NCBI GenBank assembly: GCA_900766915.1
Contig: CAAFXE010000371.1
Span: 1-55,888 of the forward strand
Reading direction: 5' to 3'
DNA from: Lachnospiraceae bacterium
GTDB taxonomy: Bacteria > Bacillota > Clostridia > Lachnospirales > Lachnospiraceae
DNA: 55,888 bases
Position 1 is the stretch's first letter. Every line of letters begins with the position of its first letter. The notes under the pieces were generated by a model. The model searched no databases. It was not told where the DNA came from and saw only the letters and a list, made by a program, of their open reading frames with translations. This document shows positions 16,971-25,881 of the stretch, piece by piece. The position numbers and the translations under genes are program-made.

Positions 16971-17717
16971 GGCGTTAAATATAAGAGTCAGTACCCCATA
17001 AATAACAGGTTGATGGGTCAAATATATGAAGAGTGAATGTCCCCCAATCCAAGTGAGAAGTGGAACCCTGTAATTCAAAGGTCCAAATATGTGGGGAGAT
17101 GCACTCTTCCACATTCTATGCAAAAAGTACCCTGTGAAATACAAAAAGCTCCAGGGAAGAATGGAAAAATAATCCGTAGAATAAAAAGATGCCCTGGGGA
17201 ACCCCAAAAATGCCGTCAACAGATTTCGATACATCTGATAGGGTACTTCCCAAAGCTCTATAGAAAAAATACCCAGGAACCCGTAATTGATCCCATAGGT
17301 AAGCATAAACAACAGAAATGCCCCGGCAGCCCCAAAAGCCGCCGGAATTTTCTCAAAGATCGGACGAAAAAGAATCATAAGAAGTGCAGAGGTTCCAATG
17401 AGATTTAAAATCCCAAAGATCACTCTGCTTTCATAATCAAACAAAATTGTCACCAAAGTGACTAAAAATCCACACAGATTCACAAGGATCCCCTGTTTCA
17501 GAGGATCTTTACTAAAACTCCAGCAAAAGCCTGACAGAAGGATGAAAGTCCAGCAGATGCTCTGCTGCCAGATTTTTGCCCCGGCACCGTCAAACCAGCT
17601 CCAGTCCATGCCAAAAAGACAGACCAGATCCCATACCCCGTGGTAGAGTATCATACTGATCAGGGCAAGGGCTCTAACATTGTCGATCCAGTAGATTCTT
17701 TTATCCTTTTGCTTCAT
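16968..17717 (-). CDS. HGSNAT-type (DUF1624) membrane acyltransferase-like protein
   Basis: A 249-residue integral membrane protein with about seven helices. The N-terminus RIYWIDNVRALALISMI with YHGVWDL is the signature of the heparan-alpha-glucosaminide N-acetyltransferase catalytic domain family. Bacterial members are uncharacterised; they may transfer acyl groups to an envelope glycan. The length fits the short bacterial form. It starts 17 bases inside the end of the upstream GGDEF gene, so translation may be coupled and the gene is probably the last of the hem-GGDEF transcript. Confidence 0.75.
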   Translation of the reverse strand: MKQKDKRIYWIDNVRALALISMILYHGVWDLVCLFGMDWSWFDGAGAKIWQQSICWTFILLSGFCWSFSKDPLKQGILVNLCGFLVTLVTILFDYESRVIFGILNLIGTSALLMILFRPIFEKIPAAFGAAGAFLLFMLTYGINYGFLGIFSIELWEVPYQMYRNLLTAFLGFPRASFYSTDYFSILPWSFLYFTGYFLHRMWKSASPHIFGPLNYRVPLLTWIGGHSLFIYLTHQPVIYGVLTLIFNA

Positions 17718-19371
17718 GATTTTTCTTCCCGGATACCTTTCTCATCAATTTCTTTCTCTCATACATGCGCTCATCGGCCAGTCTGAAAATTTCTTCGTAC
17801 TCAGTGCCGTCTTCTCCATAGCATGCCATACCAAAGGAGATTGACAGCCTTACGCCATCTGTATCGGGAATCACATAGCCCATCTGCTCTTCAAACCTTT
17901 TACACAGCAATCTCCGGTTTTCAAAATTCTCTCCCCGCAGGATTGCCACGTATTCATCTCCGCCAATTCTGAAAATATCACAGTGCTGAAAAATAGTGCA
18001 AATATAAGCTGCCGCCTCCACGATCAGTCTGTCTCCGATTTCATGGCCATAAGTATCGTTGGCATTTTTAAGCTTATTCAAATCCATAACAACCACTGCA
18101 TAAGGGGAATCTTTTGCATCCCCCGAAACAGTCAGCTCACTTACATATTCCAGATAACCGGTCTTATTTTTCAATCCTGTCAGTCCATCCGTACGAACCA
18201 TGTAATTCATACGGCTGATGTAGGTCTGGGTCGTCTGTGCCATGGTGGCAATGCACTCAGACAATTCCTGTATCTCATCTGAGGTATGGCTGATATAGTT
18301 TTCCGACCAGTCTCCCTGGGCATATTTGCCTGTGATCTCTGTCAGCTTGTTCAGGGGATCTATGATCTTTGCAGTATTTTTGCTGATGATGATCAGAGTC
18401 ACAACAAATGCCAGCAAAATGATCAGACTGCACCACAGCAACAAAGCATCACGACTTTCGTGGATTTCTCTAAGTGGTACACTGACCAGCAGCTTCATTC
18501 CATTGGCAAGCCCGTTACAACAGATGAAAGAAACGCTTCCATCGCTTTGCGTATATTCCAGCAGCGTGTTTGTATTATTTATGGTCATAATATGATGATA
18601 TAAGGTATCAGACAGCCTTTCCTTAGAAGCATTCCCATTTTGATCGGAATAAAACACAAGACGCTCTGACATATCTACCAGTGCAATCCTGCCGGATTCG
18701 TATACTTCCACCTCACCGGCTGTCTGCATAATGCTGTTAAAATCGATATCCATTCCTATGACACCTACAAAATCACCATTTTCCAGATAAAATGGCACGA
18801 TATAGGATATCATAAAAACATCCAGATTCTGATTGTAATACGGAGTCATCCATATGGGCTCACCGGATTTCTTCGGTTCAAAAAACCATCCCACATGTTC
18901 AATATCATGGGAATCGTATGCAAGGATATCTGTGGGAGCTTCTTCCTGAAAGCCTGTATTTTCCACCTTTTTTGACCAAAAAAAACCGCTGGTTCCATTT
19001 CCCGCCATTTCCGGATCGTACCGAAAATAGAATGCCATGGCTCCTTCTGTCCTGTTTGCCACAGAAATTGACAGATCCCTGATATGCTCCATATATTCCT
19101 CAGAGTCTATCTTATGAACTCGTCCTTCAAGCTTATACAACTCACGGGCATACTCATAGATCATGTCAACTGAATGCTTCACCATATTCAGTTTACTGTC
19201 AAAACGCATGGTTTCCTGATCACAAATCTTTTGCATCATCATCCGGGAATACTCTTTTGACATCTTGTTTACCACAAAGATACTGGTAACTCCCATGACA
19301 ACCGTAAAGATAAAAAGTAAAGATAAGGTAACTCTTAATAACTTTGTACGAATGGATTGTCGTTTCTTCAT
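17701..19371 (-). CDS. Membrane diguanylate cyclase with extracellular Cache-type sensor
   Basis: A 556-residue signalling protein. An N-terminal membrane helix (about 11-32) is followed by a long extracellular domain with Cache-like features (DILAYD, MTPYYNQNLDVFMISYIVPFY in two parts, GVIGMDIDF). A second helix (about 307-330) and a HAMP-like linker lead to the GGDEF domain. The active site reads GGDEY near residue 470, a functional variant, after TDGLTGLKNKTGY. It should make cyclic di-GMP in response to an outside ligand. The start lies 8 bases past hemL, with AAAGGATG as ribosome-binding site, so it belongs to the haem/corrin operon. Confidence 0.88.
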   Translation of the reverse strand: MKKRQSIRTKLLRVTLSLLFIFTVVMGVTSIFVVNKMSKEYSRMMMQKICDQETMRFDSKLNMVKHSVDMIYEYARELYKLEGRVHKIDSEEYMEHIRDLSISVANRTEGAMAFYFRYDPEMAGNGTSGFFWSKKVENTGFQEEAPTDILAYDSHDIEHVGWFFEPKKSGEPIWMTPYYNQNLDVFMISYIVPFYLENGDFVGVIGMDIDFNSIMQTAGEVEVYESGRIALVDMSERLVFYSDQNGNASKERLSDTLYHHIMTINNTNTLLEYTQSDGSVSFICCNGLANGMKLLVSVPLREIHESRDALLLWCSLIILLAFVVTLIIISKNTAKIIDPLNKLTEITGKYAQGDWSENYISHTSDEIQELSECIATMAQTTQTYISRMNYMVRTDGLTGLKNKTGYLEYVSELTVSGDAKDSPYAVVVMDLNKLKNANDTYGHEIGDRLIVEAAAYICTIFQHCDIFRIGGDEYVAILRGENFENRRLLCKRFEEQMGYVIPDTDGVRLSISFGMACYGEDGTEYEEIFRLADERMYERKKLMRKVSGKKNHEAKG

Positions 19372-19379
19372 ATCATCCT

Positions 19380-20651
19380 TTAAAAGTAATTTCTGATAAG
19401 CTCCAGTGCTTCTTCGATTTCTTTTTCTGTATGGGCATCAGAAATGAACATTGCTTCAAACTGAGACGGTGCAATGTGTGCTCCGTGGTCTAACATGTAT
19501 TTAAAATATCTTGCAAATGCTTTCGTATCTGCTTTTTTCGCAGAAGCATAGTCTGTCACGGCATCCTCGGTAAAGAAAATACAGCCCAAAGAACCCACAG
19601 AATTTACCGGATATTTGACACCTTTTTCTCTGAAGATTTCACGGATTCCATCGAACAGCTCTGTGCCCTTCCGATTGATCCTTTCATAAATATCCGGATT
19701 TTCCCAGAGGATCTTCAGCTGGGCAAGTCCTGCCGCCATGGCAATGGGGTTGCCGCTTAAGGTTCCCGCCTGATAAACCGGTCCTGCAGGAGCCACCATC
19801 TGCATGATCTCTTTTCTTCCGCCGTAAGCTCCCACCGGCATACCTGCACCGATAATTTTACCGTAGGTTACAAGATCCGGCTTAATGCCATAATACCCGG
19901 CCGCACCGGAAAAACTCAAACGAAATCCTGTAATCACCTCATCAAAAATCAAAAGTGCCTGATGTTCATCACAAAGCCTGCGAAGTCCTTCTAAAAAGCC
20001 TTCTGCCGGAGCTACCACACCCATATTGGCAGCCACAGGCTCTACGATCACTGCCGCTACCTGATCGTTGCTTTCCTCCAGCAGCTGACGGACACTCTCC
20101 AGATCATTATATACTGCGATCATGGTATCCTGGGTACAGCCCTTAGGCACCCCTGCACTGTCCGGAACCCCACTGGTCATGACACCGCTTCCGGCACTTA
20201 CCAGCATGGCATCGGTATGTCCATGATAGCAGCCTGCAAATTTAATAATTTTAGCCTTTCCTGTATAGCCTCTTGCAGCACGGATGGCACTCATGACTGC
20301 CTCCGTACCGGAGTTTACCATACGAACCATTTCCACATGGGGGATTCTCTCGCAGATAAACTCAGCCATCTCCACTTCTCTTTCTGTTGCACAGCCAAAG
20401 CTTAAGCCCTTTTCGCTGGCACGTACCACGGCCTCTCTGATTGCTTCGTGGTTATGTCCCAGGATCATCGGTCCCCAGGAGCCGATATAATCTGTATATT
20501 CTTTTCCGTCGGCGTCTATAATTTTACATCCCTTTGCACGGTCAATAAAGCGAGGCACTTCCCCTACAGAGCCATAAGCTCTTACAGGACTGTTTACCCC
20601 TCCCGGGATTCTGTTTACTGCTCTTTCAAACAGTTCTTCTGATCTTGTCAT
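19380..20651 (-). CDS. hemL: Glutamate-1-semialdehyde 2,1-aminomutase
   Basis: The 423-residue PLP enzyme that turns glutamate-1-semialdehyde into 5-aminolevulinate, second step of the C5 tetrapyrrole route. It shows GGVNSPVRAYGSVG at the N-terminus, CYHGHTDAMLVSAGSG, DEVITGFR and the cofactor lysine in TYGKIIGAGMPVGAYGG. Its start overlaps the hemB stop (TAATG, positions 20649-20653). Gene order here is not the order of the pathway, since hemL comes last of the five biosynthetic genes. Confidence 0.97.
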   Translation of the reverse strand: MTRSEELFERAVNRIPGGVNSPVRAYGSVGEVPRFIDRAKGCKIIDADGKEYTDYIGSWGPMILGHNHEAIREAVVRASEKGLSFGCATEREVEMAEFICERIPHVEMVRMVNSGTEAVMSAIRAARGYTGKAKIIKFAGCYHGHTDAMLVSAGSGVMTSGVPDSAGVPKGCTQDTMIAVYNDLESVRQLLEESNDQVAAVIVEPVAANMGVVAPAEGFLEGLRRLCDEHQALLIFDEVITGFRLSFSGAAGYYGIKPDLVTYGKIIGAGMPVGAYGGRKEIMQMVAPAGPVYQAGTLSGNPIAMAAGLAQLKILWENPDIYERINRKGTELFDGIREIFREKGVKYPVNSVGSLGCIFFTEDAVTDYASAKKADTKAFARYFKYMLDHGAHIAPSQFEAMFISDAHTEKEIEEALELIRNYF

Positions 20652-21637
20652 TATCCAATTCTCCCTTCATCGATAAAACGGGCAATTTCCTTTGCAAAAT
20701 AAGTAAGATAAATGTCAGTTCCCGCACGATATGCACTGGCTGCCATTTCGCAGATGATTCGATCCTCTTCAATATATCCCATCTTTGCTCCGGCTTTCAC
20801 CATGGCATATTCTCCGCTGACGGAATAAGCTGCTACCGGAAGCTGAATGCGGTCTTTTACCTCACGAATGATATCAAGGTAGGACATGGCAGGCTTTACC
20901 ATAATGATATCAGCTCCTTCTTCCACATCTAAAAGTGCTTCCTTGATGCCTTCTCTGCGGTTATGGTAGTCCATCTGATAGCTCTTTCTGTCACCAAAGG
21001 AAGGTGCGGATCCGGCTGCATCACGGAATGGTCCGTAGAAGGAGGATGCATATTTCACTGCATAGGACATAATCGGTGTTTCTTTATAACCGTTTTGATC
21101 CAGCATAGTTCTGATGGCTCTGATTCTTCCGTCCATCATATCGGAAGGTGCCACCATATCCGCTCCCGCCTGTACATGGGAAAGGGCAGTTTTTGCCAGA
21201 AGCTCCAGTGTTCCATCATTTTCCACGTCATGTCCGCAAAGAACACCGCAGTGTCCGTGGGAGGTATATTCACACATACACACATCTGTGATAAGGTACA
21301 TGTCATTTTTCATCGTGGCTCTTGCCTTTTCTACGGCTCTTTGTACGATACCGTCTTTGGCATAGGCCTGGCTTCCCAGCTCATCCTTATGATCTGGAAT
21401 ACCAAAAAACATGACCTTATCCACACCTGCATCCTTTAACTCTTCCAGGGCGCCCGGAAGGGTGTCAATGCTGTAGCGGTACTGCCCCGGCATGGTGGAG
21501 ATCTCCTCTTTGATATTTTCTCCTTCTTTCACAAAAAGAGGATAGATCAGGGAGCTTTTATCTACTCTGGTCTCTCTGACCATTTTTCGCATGATCTCGC
21601 TTCCTCTTAATCTTCTCGGTCTGATGTTCATATCCAT
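20651..21637 (-). CDS. hemB: Porphobilinogen synthase (delta-aminolevulinate dehydratase)
   Basis: The 328-residue enzyme that condenses two 5-aminolevulinate molecules to porphobilinogen. The zinc-type cysteine site DVCMCEYTSHGHCG is intact. The Schiff-base lysines are in VKYASSFYGPFRDA and in IMVKPAMSYLD. It starts 20 bases after the cobA-hemD stop and overlaps the hemL start. Confidence 0.97.
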   Translation of the reverse strand: MDMNIRPRRLRGSEIMRKMVRETRVDKSSLIYPLFVKEGENIKEEISTMPGQYRYSIDTLPGALEELKDAGVDKVMFFGIPDHKDELGSQAYAKDGIVQRAVEKARATMKNDMYLITDVCMCEYTSHGHCGVLCGHDVENDGTLELLAKTALSHVQAGADMVAPSDMMDGRIRAIRTMLDQNGYKETPIMSYAVKYASSFYGPFRDAAGSAPSFGDRKSYQMDYHNRREGIKEALLDVEEGADIIMVKPAMSYLDIIREVKDRIQLPVAAYSVSGEYAMVKAGAKMGYIEEDRIICEMAASAYRAGTDIYLTYFAKEIARFIDEGRIG

Positions 21638-21657
21638 AGTTCATTTCCTCTATTTCT

Positions 21658-23163
21658 TCAACTGTTTTTTAATTCCACGACCAGATCTAATACACTGTCT
21701 ATGGTCGCTTTCTCTGCCATATAGGTTTCCATTCCATAGGAATCTGCAGCAGCCTTTGTCTGTTTTCCAATGCATGCAGCCCGGACCTTGCCATAATCAA
21801 GCCCCGGTGTTGCCTCTACAAAGCCTTTTACTGTAGACGCGCTGGTAAAGACCGCACAGTCAATGCCGCCTTCTTCAAATTCCTTCTTCTGGTCGATGAT
21901 CTCCTGTGTTTCATAAATCGTATCATAGGTGGCAATGTCCAGAATTTTCAGGTCCGGCTTCTTCTTTAATTCTTCGATGATCTCATGATTTCCGATCCTG
22001 GCTCTTGGAATCAGGATCTTTTCATTTCCTTCACATGCTTCACAAAGAGCCCGTCCCAGTGCTGCCCCGTCAAACACCTCCGGCACCAGATCCGGGAAAA
22101 ATCCCCGCTCCTTCAGTGCCTTTGAGGTACCGCTTCCGATGGATGCGATCCTGATATTTCCAAGGCTTCGCACATCAAAGCCTGTTTTATAGAGTTCTTC
22201 AAAGAACACCTTCACCCCGGTAGGACTGGTAAATGCAATCCACTGACAGGTAGAAATCTGCTCCAATGCAGCATGGAGTTCACTCTGATCTTCCATCGCC
22301 TTCGTTTCAATGGCAGGAAGCTCCAGCACTTCCGCCCCTAAAACTCTTAGCTTTGCAGCCATGGAAGAAATCAGATCTCTTGGTCTGGTCACCAGTACCT
22401 TATAGCCGGAAAGCGGCAACTTTTCGTACCATGCAAACTCATCTGCAAGAGCACATACCTTGCCCACAACGATGATGGCCGGAGTCTCAATGCCCTGACG
22501 TTTTACCTCATCCTCCAATGTAGACACCGTGGCCACGATCCGCTTCTGTCTGGCAGTGGTTCCCTTCTGTAAGATCGCTGCCGGCATATCCTTGTCCATT
22601 CCTGCATTTAAAAGAGAAGTGCAGATATCCTTCAGGGCACCGACACCCATTAAAAATACAAGGGTTCCTTTGGTACGAACCAGTGCCTCAAAATCAATAT
22701 CATAGGCTTCGCCCTGTTTCTTATGCCCTGTAATAATATGAAGGGAAGAGGTGTAATCTCTGTGAGTGACCGGAATCCCATTGTAGGCAGGTACGGAAAT
22801 GGGGGAAGTCACCCCCGGAACTACCTCATAGGGAATCCCTTCTTTGATCAGTTCCTCTAACTCTTCACCGCCCCGTCCAAATAAAAACGGGTCTCCCCCT
22901 TTCAGGCGAACCACCCGGTATCCTTTTTTTGCTTCTTCCACCAAAACACGATTGATCTGTTCCTGTGGCATTGTATGGTTGGCTGCTCGTTTCCCTACAT
23001 TAATACATCTGGCACTTTCAGGAATCTTTGAAAGAATCCCCTGACCTACCAGACTGTCATAGACTACTACCTCTGCATTTTGCAGTGTTTCCATTCCCTT
23101 TAATGTAAAGAGGCCCACATCACCCGGGCCTGCTCCTACCAGCCAGACTTTTCCTGTCTTCAT
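21658..23163 (-). CDS. Fused uroporphyrinogen-III C-methyltransferase / uroporphyrinogen-III synthase
   Basis: A 501-residue two-domain enzyme. Residues 1 to about 245 are CobA/SUMT, with VGAGPGDVGLFTLKG, RLKGGDPFLFGRGGEE and PGVTSPISVPAYNGIPVTHRD; this domain adds two methyl groups from SAM to give precorrin-2. The rest is HemD, which closes and inverts ring D of hydroxymethylbilane (LVTRPRD, IAFTSPTGVKVFFE, FTSASTVKGF). Product and next substrate are thus made by one chain. In-frame upstream codons reach 23235 through a GTG; ATG 23163 is chosen because homologues begin with KVWLVGAGPGD and GGGAG lies about 12 bases upstream. Confidence 0.95.
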   Translation of the reverse strand: MKTGKVWLVGAGPGDVGLFTLKGMETLQNAEVVVYDSLVGQGILSKIPESARCINVGKRAANHTMPQEQINRVLVEEAKKGYRVVRLKGGDPFLFGRGGEELEELIKEGIPYEVVPGVTSPISVPAYNGIPVTHRDYTSSLHIITGHKKQGEAYDIDFEALVRTKGTLVFLMGVGALKDICTSLLNAGMDKDMPAAILQKGTTARQKRIVATVSTLEDEVKRQGIETPAIIVVGKVCALADEFAWYEKLPLSGYKVLVTRPRDLISSMAAKLRVLGAEVLELPAIETKAMEDQSELHAALEQISTCQWIAFTSPTGVKVFFEELYKTGFDVRSLGNIRIASIGSGTSKALKERGFFPDLVPEVFDGAALGRALCEACEGNEKILIPRARIGNHEIIEELKKKPDLKILDIATYDTIYETQEIIDQKKEFEEGGIDCAVFTSASTVKGFVEATPGLDYGKVRAACIGKQTKAAADSYGMETYMAEKATIDSVLDLVVELKNS

Positions 23164-23227
23164 TCTGCCTGTTTTCTCCCTTCCTGTATACATTTGTATC
23201 TGTTCAATACCAGTGGTTCCTGAACAA

Positions 23228-24586
23228 TTACACACATTTTTCCCTTAACTCATCTGCAAGGGAAATGCCCAGTTTTTCCGCATCCTTTACGAAACCGCTG
23301 ATACTTCCTTTGATATATTTTCCGGTTTCTTCTTCATAATATAAACCACGAAGAAAAAGCTCCTCTCCATCCACTGTGGCAAAGGCAGCCACCGGTGAAG
23401 AGCACCCGCCGTTTAGATGGCGTACAAATGCTCTCTCTGCTGTTGCCGCATAATATGCATCCCTATCACCGAAGCCATCCAGAAAGGAGACATCTTCTCC
23501 CTTTCTTCCCTGCACTGCCAGGATTCCCTGACCTGCTGCCGGGATCATCTCTTCCGGCTCAAAATAACGATAGATACGATCTTCCAATCCAAGTCTTTTT
23601 AATCCCGCCGCTGCCAGAAGCAGTCCGCTATATTCTCCGCTGTCCAGTTTTCTAAGACGGGTCTGAATGTTACCCCGAACGCTTTTACATTCCATTTGGG
23701 GATAAATTTCTTTTAGCTGTAGGATTCTCCTTAGGCTGGAACAGCCGATCGGTTTTGCAGGATCCAATTCCTGTACCCCTTGCGGCAAAACAAGTACATC
23801 CCTTGGGTCTTCTCTTTTGGAAAATGCCACAAGCGGCAATTCTTCCGATACCTCCATGGGCATATCCTTTAAACTATGTACAGACAGATCACTTCTTCTG
23901 TCCATTAAAGCCTTATCAAGCTCCTTGACAAACAGGCCTTTTCCTCCAACTTTATCTAAGGTGCGATCCAAAATCTTGTCACCGGTGGTCTTCATGGTAA
24001 GAATCTCCACCTCAACTTCGGGATGATTGGTTTTCATATAATCCCGCACCATTTCACTCTGGATCACTGCCAGTTTGCTTTCCCGGCTTCCGATTACTAC
24101 TTTTTTCATTGAATCCTCCCTGATTTTCTGTAAGGCCGCTTCCGTCTTTATTCTGACCTCTTTTACCTTGCCGTGATCCCGTCCGGAACCGTTAAATCCC
24201 AAAACAACGCCGTCGTACTCCAAAATTCCCGGAAACTGGAAATCACACTTTTTTTGACAGCTGGCAATATTGACCAAAATTCCTGCATGTTTACAGTCCA
24301 AATAAACCTGATCATTGACTTCTTTTTTATCTGTTGCCGCAATCACAAGGTCAGCCTCTTTGATATCTTCTGTCTCATATGCTTTTTCTACATATTTCAG
24401 CTCATTTTCCCGGGCAAGGCGCAAAACCTCCTCCCCGGCCTTGGGGGCTACCACCCTGAGGCTTCCCACAAAAGGCAACAGTGTTTTAATCCGTCTCGTT
24501 GCAATTTTTCCTGCACCGATCACCACTGCCCTTTTTTCTGTCAGATCTACAAACAGCGGAAAAAATTTCTTTTCTTTACTGCTCAT
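23228..24586 (-). CDS. hemC: Precorrin-2 dehydrogenase domain fused to hydroxymethylbilane synthase (HemC)
   Basis: A 452-codon frame covering two enzymes. Residues 1 to about 150 form the NAD-binding sirohaem-synthase domain (VVIGAGKIATRRI, IAATDKKEVN), which oxidises precorrin-2. From residue 160 a complete HemC begins (IGSRESKLA, HSLKDMP, SSLRR, LLLAAAGLKRLG), with the dipyrromethane cysteine in NGGCSSPVAAF. GGGAGGA (24114-24120) lies at the right distance before an ATG at 24107-24109, exactly where a free HemC of 293 residues would start. The cell may therefore make both the fusion and HemC alone. The frame overlaps hemA by 11 bases. Confidence 0.93.
   Translation of the reverse strand: MSSKEKKFFPLFVDLTEKRAVVIGAGKIATRRIKTLLPFVGSLRVVAPKAGEEVLRLARENELKYVEKAYETEDIKEADLVIAATDKKEVNDQVYLDCKHAGILVNIASCQKKCDFQFPGILEYDGVVLGFNGSGRDHGKVKEVRIKTEAALQKIREDSMKKVVIGSRESKLAVIQSEMVRDYMKTNHPEVEVEILTMKTTGDKILDRTLDKVGGKGLFVKELDKALMDRRSDLSVHSLKDMPMEVSEELPLVAFSKREDPRDVLVLPQGVQELDPAKPIGCSSLRRILQLKEIYPQMECKSVRGNIQTRLRKLDSGEYSGLLLAAAGLKRLGLEDRIYRYFEPEEMIPAAGQGILAVQGRKGEDVSFLDGFGDRDAYYAATAERAFVRHLNGGCSSPVAAFATVDGEELFLRGLYYEEETGKYIKGSISGFVKDAEKLGISLADELREKCV
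24114..24120 (-). promoter_or_regulatory. Internal ribosome-binding site for a free HemC
   Basis: Read leftward, GGGAGGA stands four bases before an in-frame ATG (24109) inside the dehydrogenase-hemC frame. The codons after it encode the normal HemC N-terminus. It suggests that the two genes were once separate and the stop between them was lost, with the second start kept. Confidence 0.6.
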
Positions 24587-25805
24587 ATAACTTTTCCAGC
24601 CCTTCTACGCAGTTTCTAAACTCCTCTTCTTCCAGACAGTCCCGAAGTCCAAAAAGCAATTTATTGACTACTTTCTCTGCGGCTGAGTCAATGGCATCCA
24701 TAAGGTTTTTCCGGTCATCTTCTTCCATAGCCGTCTTCTGCAAGGTCTTTTTAATTCGCAGGGTCAGATCTGCCGCCGCATCCTTTTTGATGTCATGAAT
24801 TCTCGGTATGAGATCGTGACCCTGATACCAGTTATAAAATTCCTCCTGCTGCAAAGCTAAGATTTTCCCTGCCTTCTCCAGGGATGCTTCCATCTCCGGT
24901 GAAATATGGTTGATCCTAAAACTGTCGATATCATACAGCGTTACATTCGAAAGAATTCCTACCATAGGCTCAATATCACGGGGAACCGCCAGATCGATCA
25001 TTACAATTTTTTTCGTAATAGCAGCCTCTTCCATCAGCTGTTTTGTCACTGTGAAATTCGGACTTGCGGTAGCACTGACCACAAGATCACATTTTGGCAG
25101 AAGTTCCATCCGGTCTCCGTAATTAATTCGCTTACATCCGCTTGGGATACTTACCATTCCGCTGCGGTACTGGCGCACAGTTACCGTCACATCTGCTCCT
25201 GCTTCTTTTAACGCAAGTGCAGTCACCTTACCCATCTCACCGTTTCCAATGACCATACAGGTTTTCCCCATGAAAGAAAAGCCCTGTCCTTCCAACTTTT
25301 CAATAGCCTGATGGATCACAGAGCTGTTCCCCCTGGAAAAGCTTACCTCTGTCTTAACCTTTTTCGCCGCCGTAACAGCCGTCCGAAACAATACCTCCAG
25401 CACATTGTCCGTACAGTAGGATTCTCTGGAAAGTGTCAGAGCATCCTTCACCTGGGTAATGATCTGATCTTCTGCCAGAATCTGGGATTTTAATCCACTG
25501 GTCAGATAAAACAGGTGCTCCACCGCCTCTTCATCTTTCCGTTCGGTAAAATATTTACGCAATTTTGACGGTTCCACATTCTTTTCCCTGCAAAGAAATT
25601 CATACAGGGAACCCTTCCAGGATTCTTTTGTACTGATCCAGATTTCCATTCTGTTGCAGGTAGACAATAAGATACAGCCCAGAACACCCTGTTCTTTTTT
25701 CAGGCGCTCCATTGTCTCCACCGCATTCTTTTTTGTATAGGAAAAATGGGCACGGATATCCACAGAAGCTTTATTATAATCAATTCCAATCATGGAAATA
25801 CTCAT
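24576..25805 (-). CDS. hemA: Glutamyl-tRNA reductase
   Basis: The 409-residue enzyme for the first committed C5-pathway step, reduction of glutamyl-tRNA(Glu) to glutamate-1-semialdehyde with NADPH. The catalytic cysteine is in LLSTCNRMEIW near residue 49, and the NADPH fold shows VIGNGEMGKVTALAL. The C-terminal dimerisation helix is present. It is the first gene of the cluster, and its expression probably sets flux. The ATG at 25805 has a GGGAG about 11 bases upstream; a second ATG five codons in is possible. Confidence 0.96.
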   Translation of the reverse strand: MSISMIGIDYNKASVDIRAHFSYTKKNAVETMERLKKEQGVLGCILLSTCNRMEIWISTKESWKGSLYEFLCREKNVEPSKLRKYFTERKDEEAVEHLFYLTSGLKSQILAEDQIITQVKDALTLSRESYCTDNVLEVLFRTAVTAAKKVKTEVSFSRGNSSVIHQAIEKLEGQGFSFMGKTCMVIGNGEMGKVTALALKEAGADVTVTVRQYRSGMVSIPSGCKRINYGDRMELLPKCDLVVSATASPNFTVTKQLMEEAAITKKIVMIDLAVPRDIEPMVGILSNVTLYDIDSFRINHISPEMEASLEKAGKILALQQEEFYNWYQGHDLIPRIHDIKKDAAADLTLRIKKTLQKTAMEEDDRKNLMDAIDSAAEKVVNKLLFGLRDCLEEEEFRNCVEGLEKLYEQ

Positions 25806-25881
25806 TCGACACGATCTCCCTTATCCTTTGTTTTCCTGTCTCATTTTATACTATATCCACCGGATTGGCAAGAGACCCATC

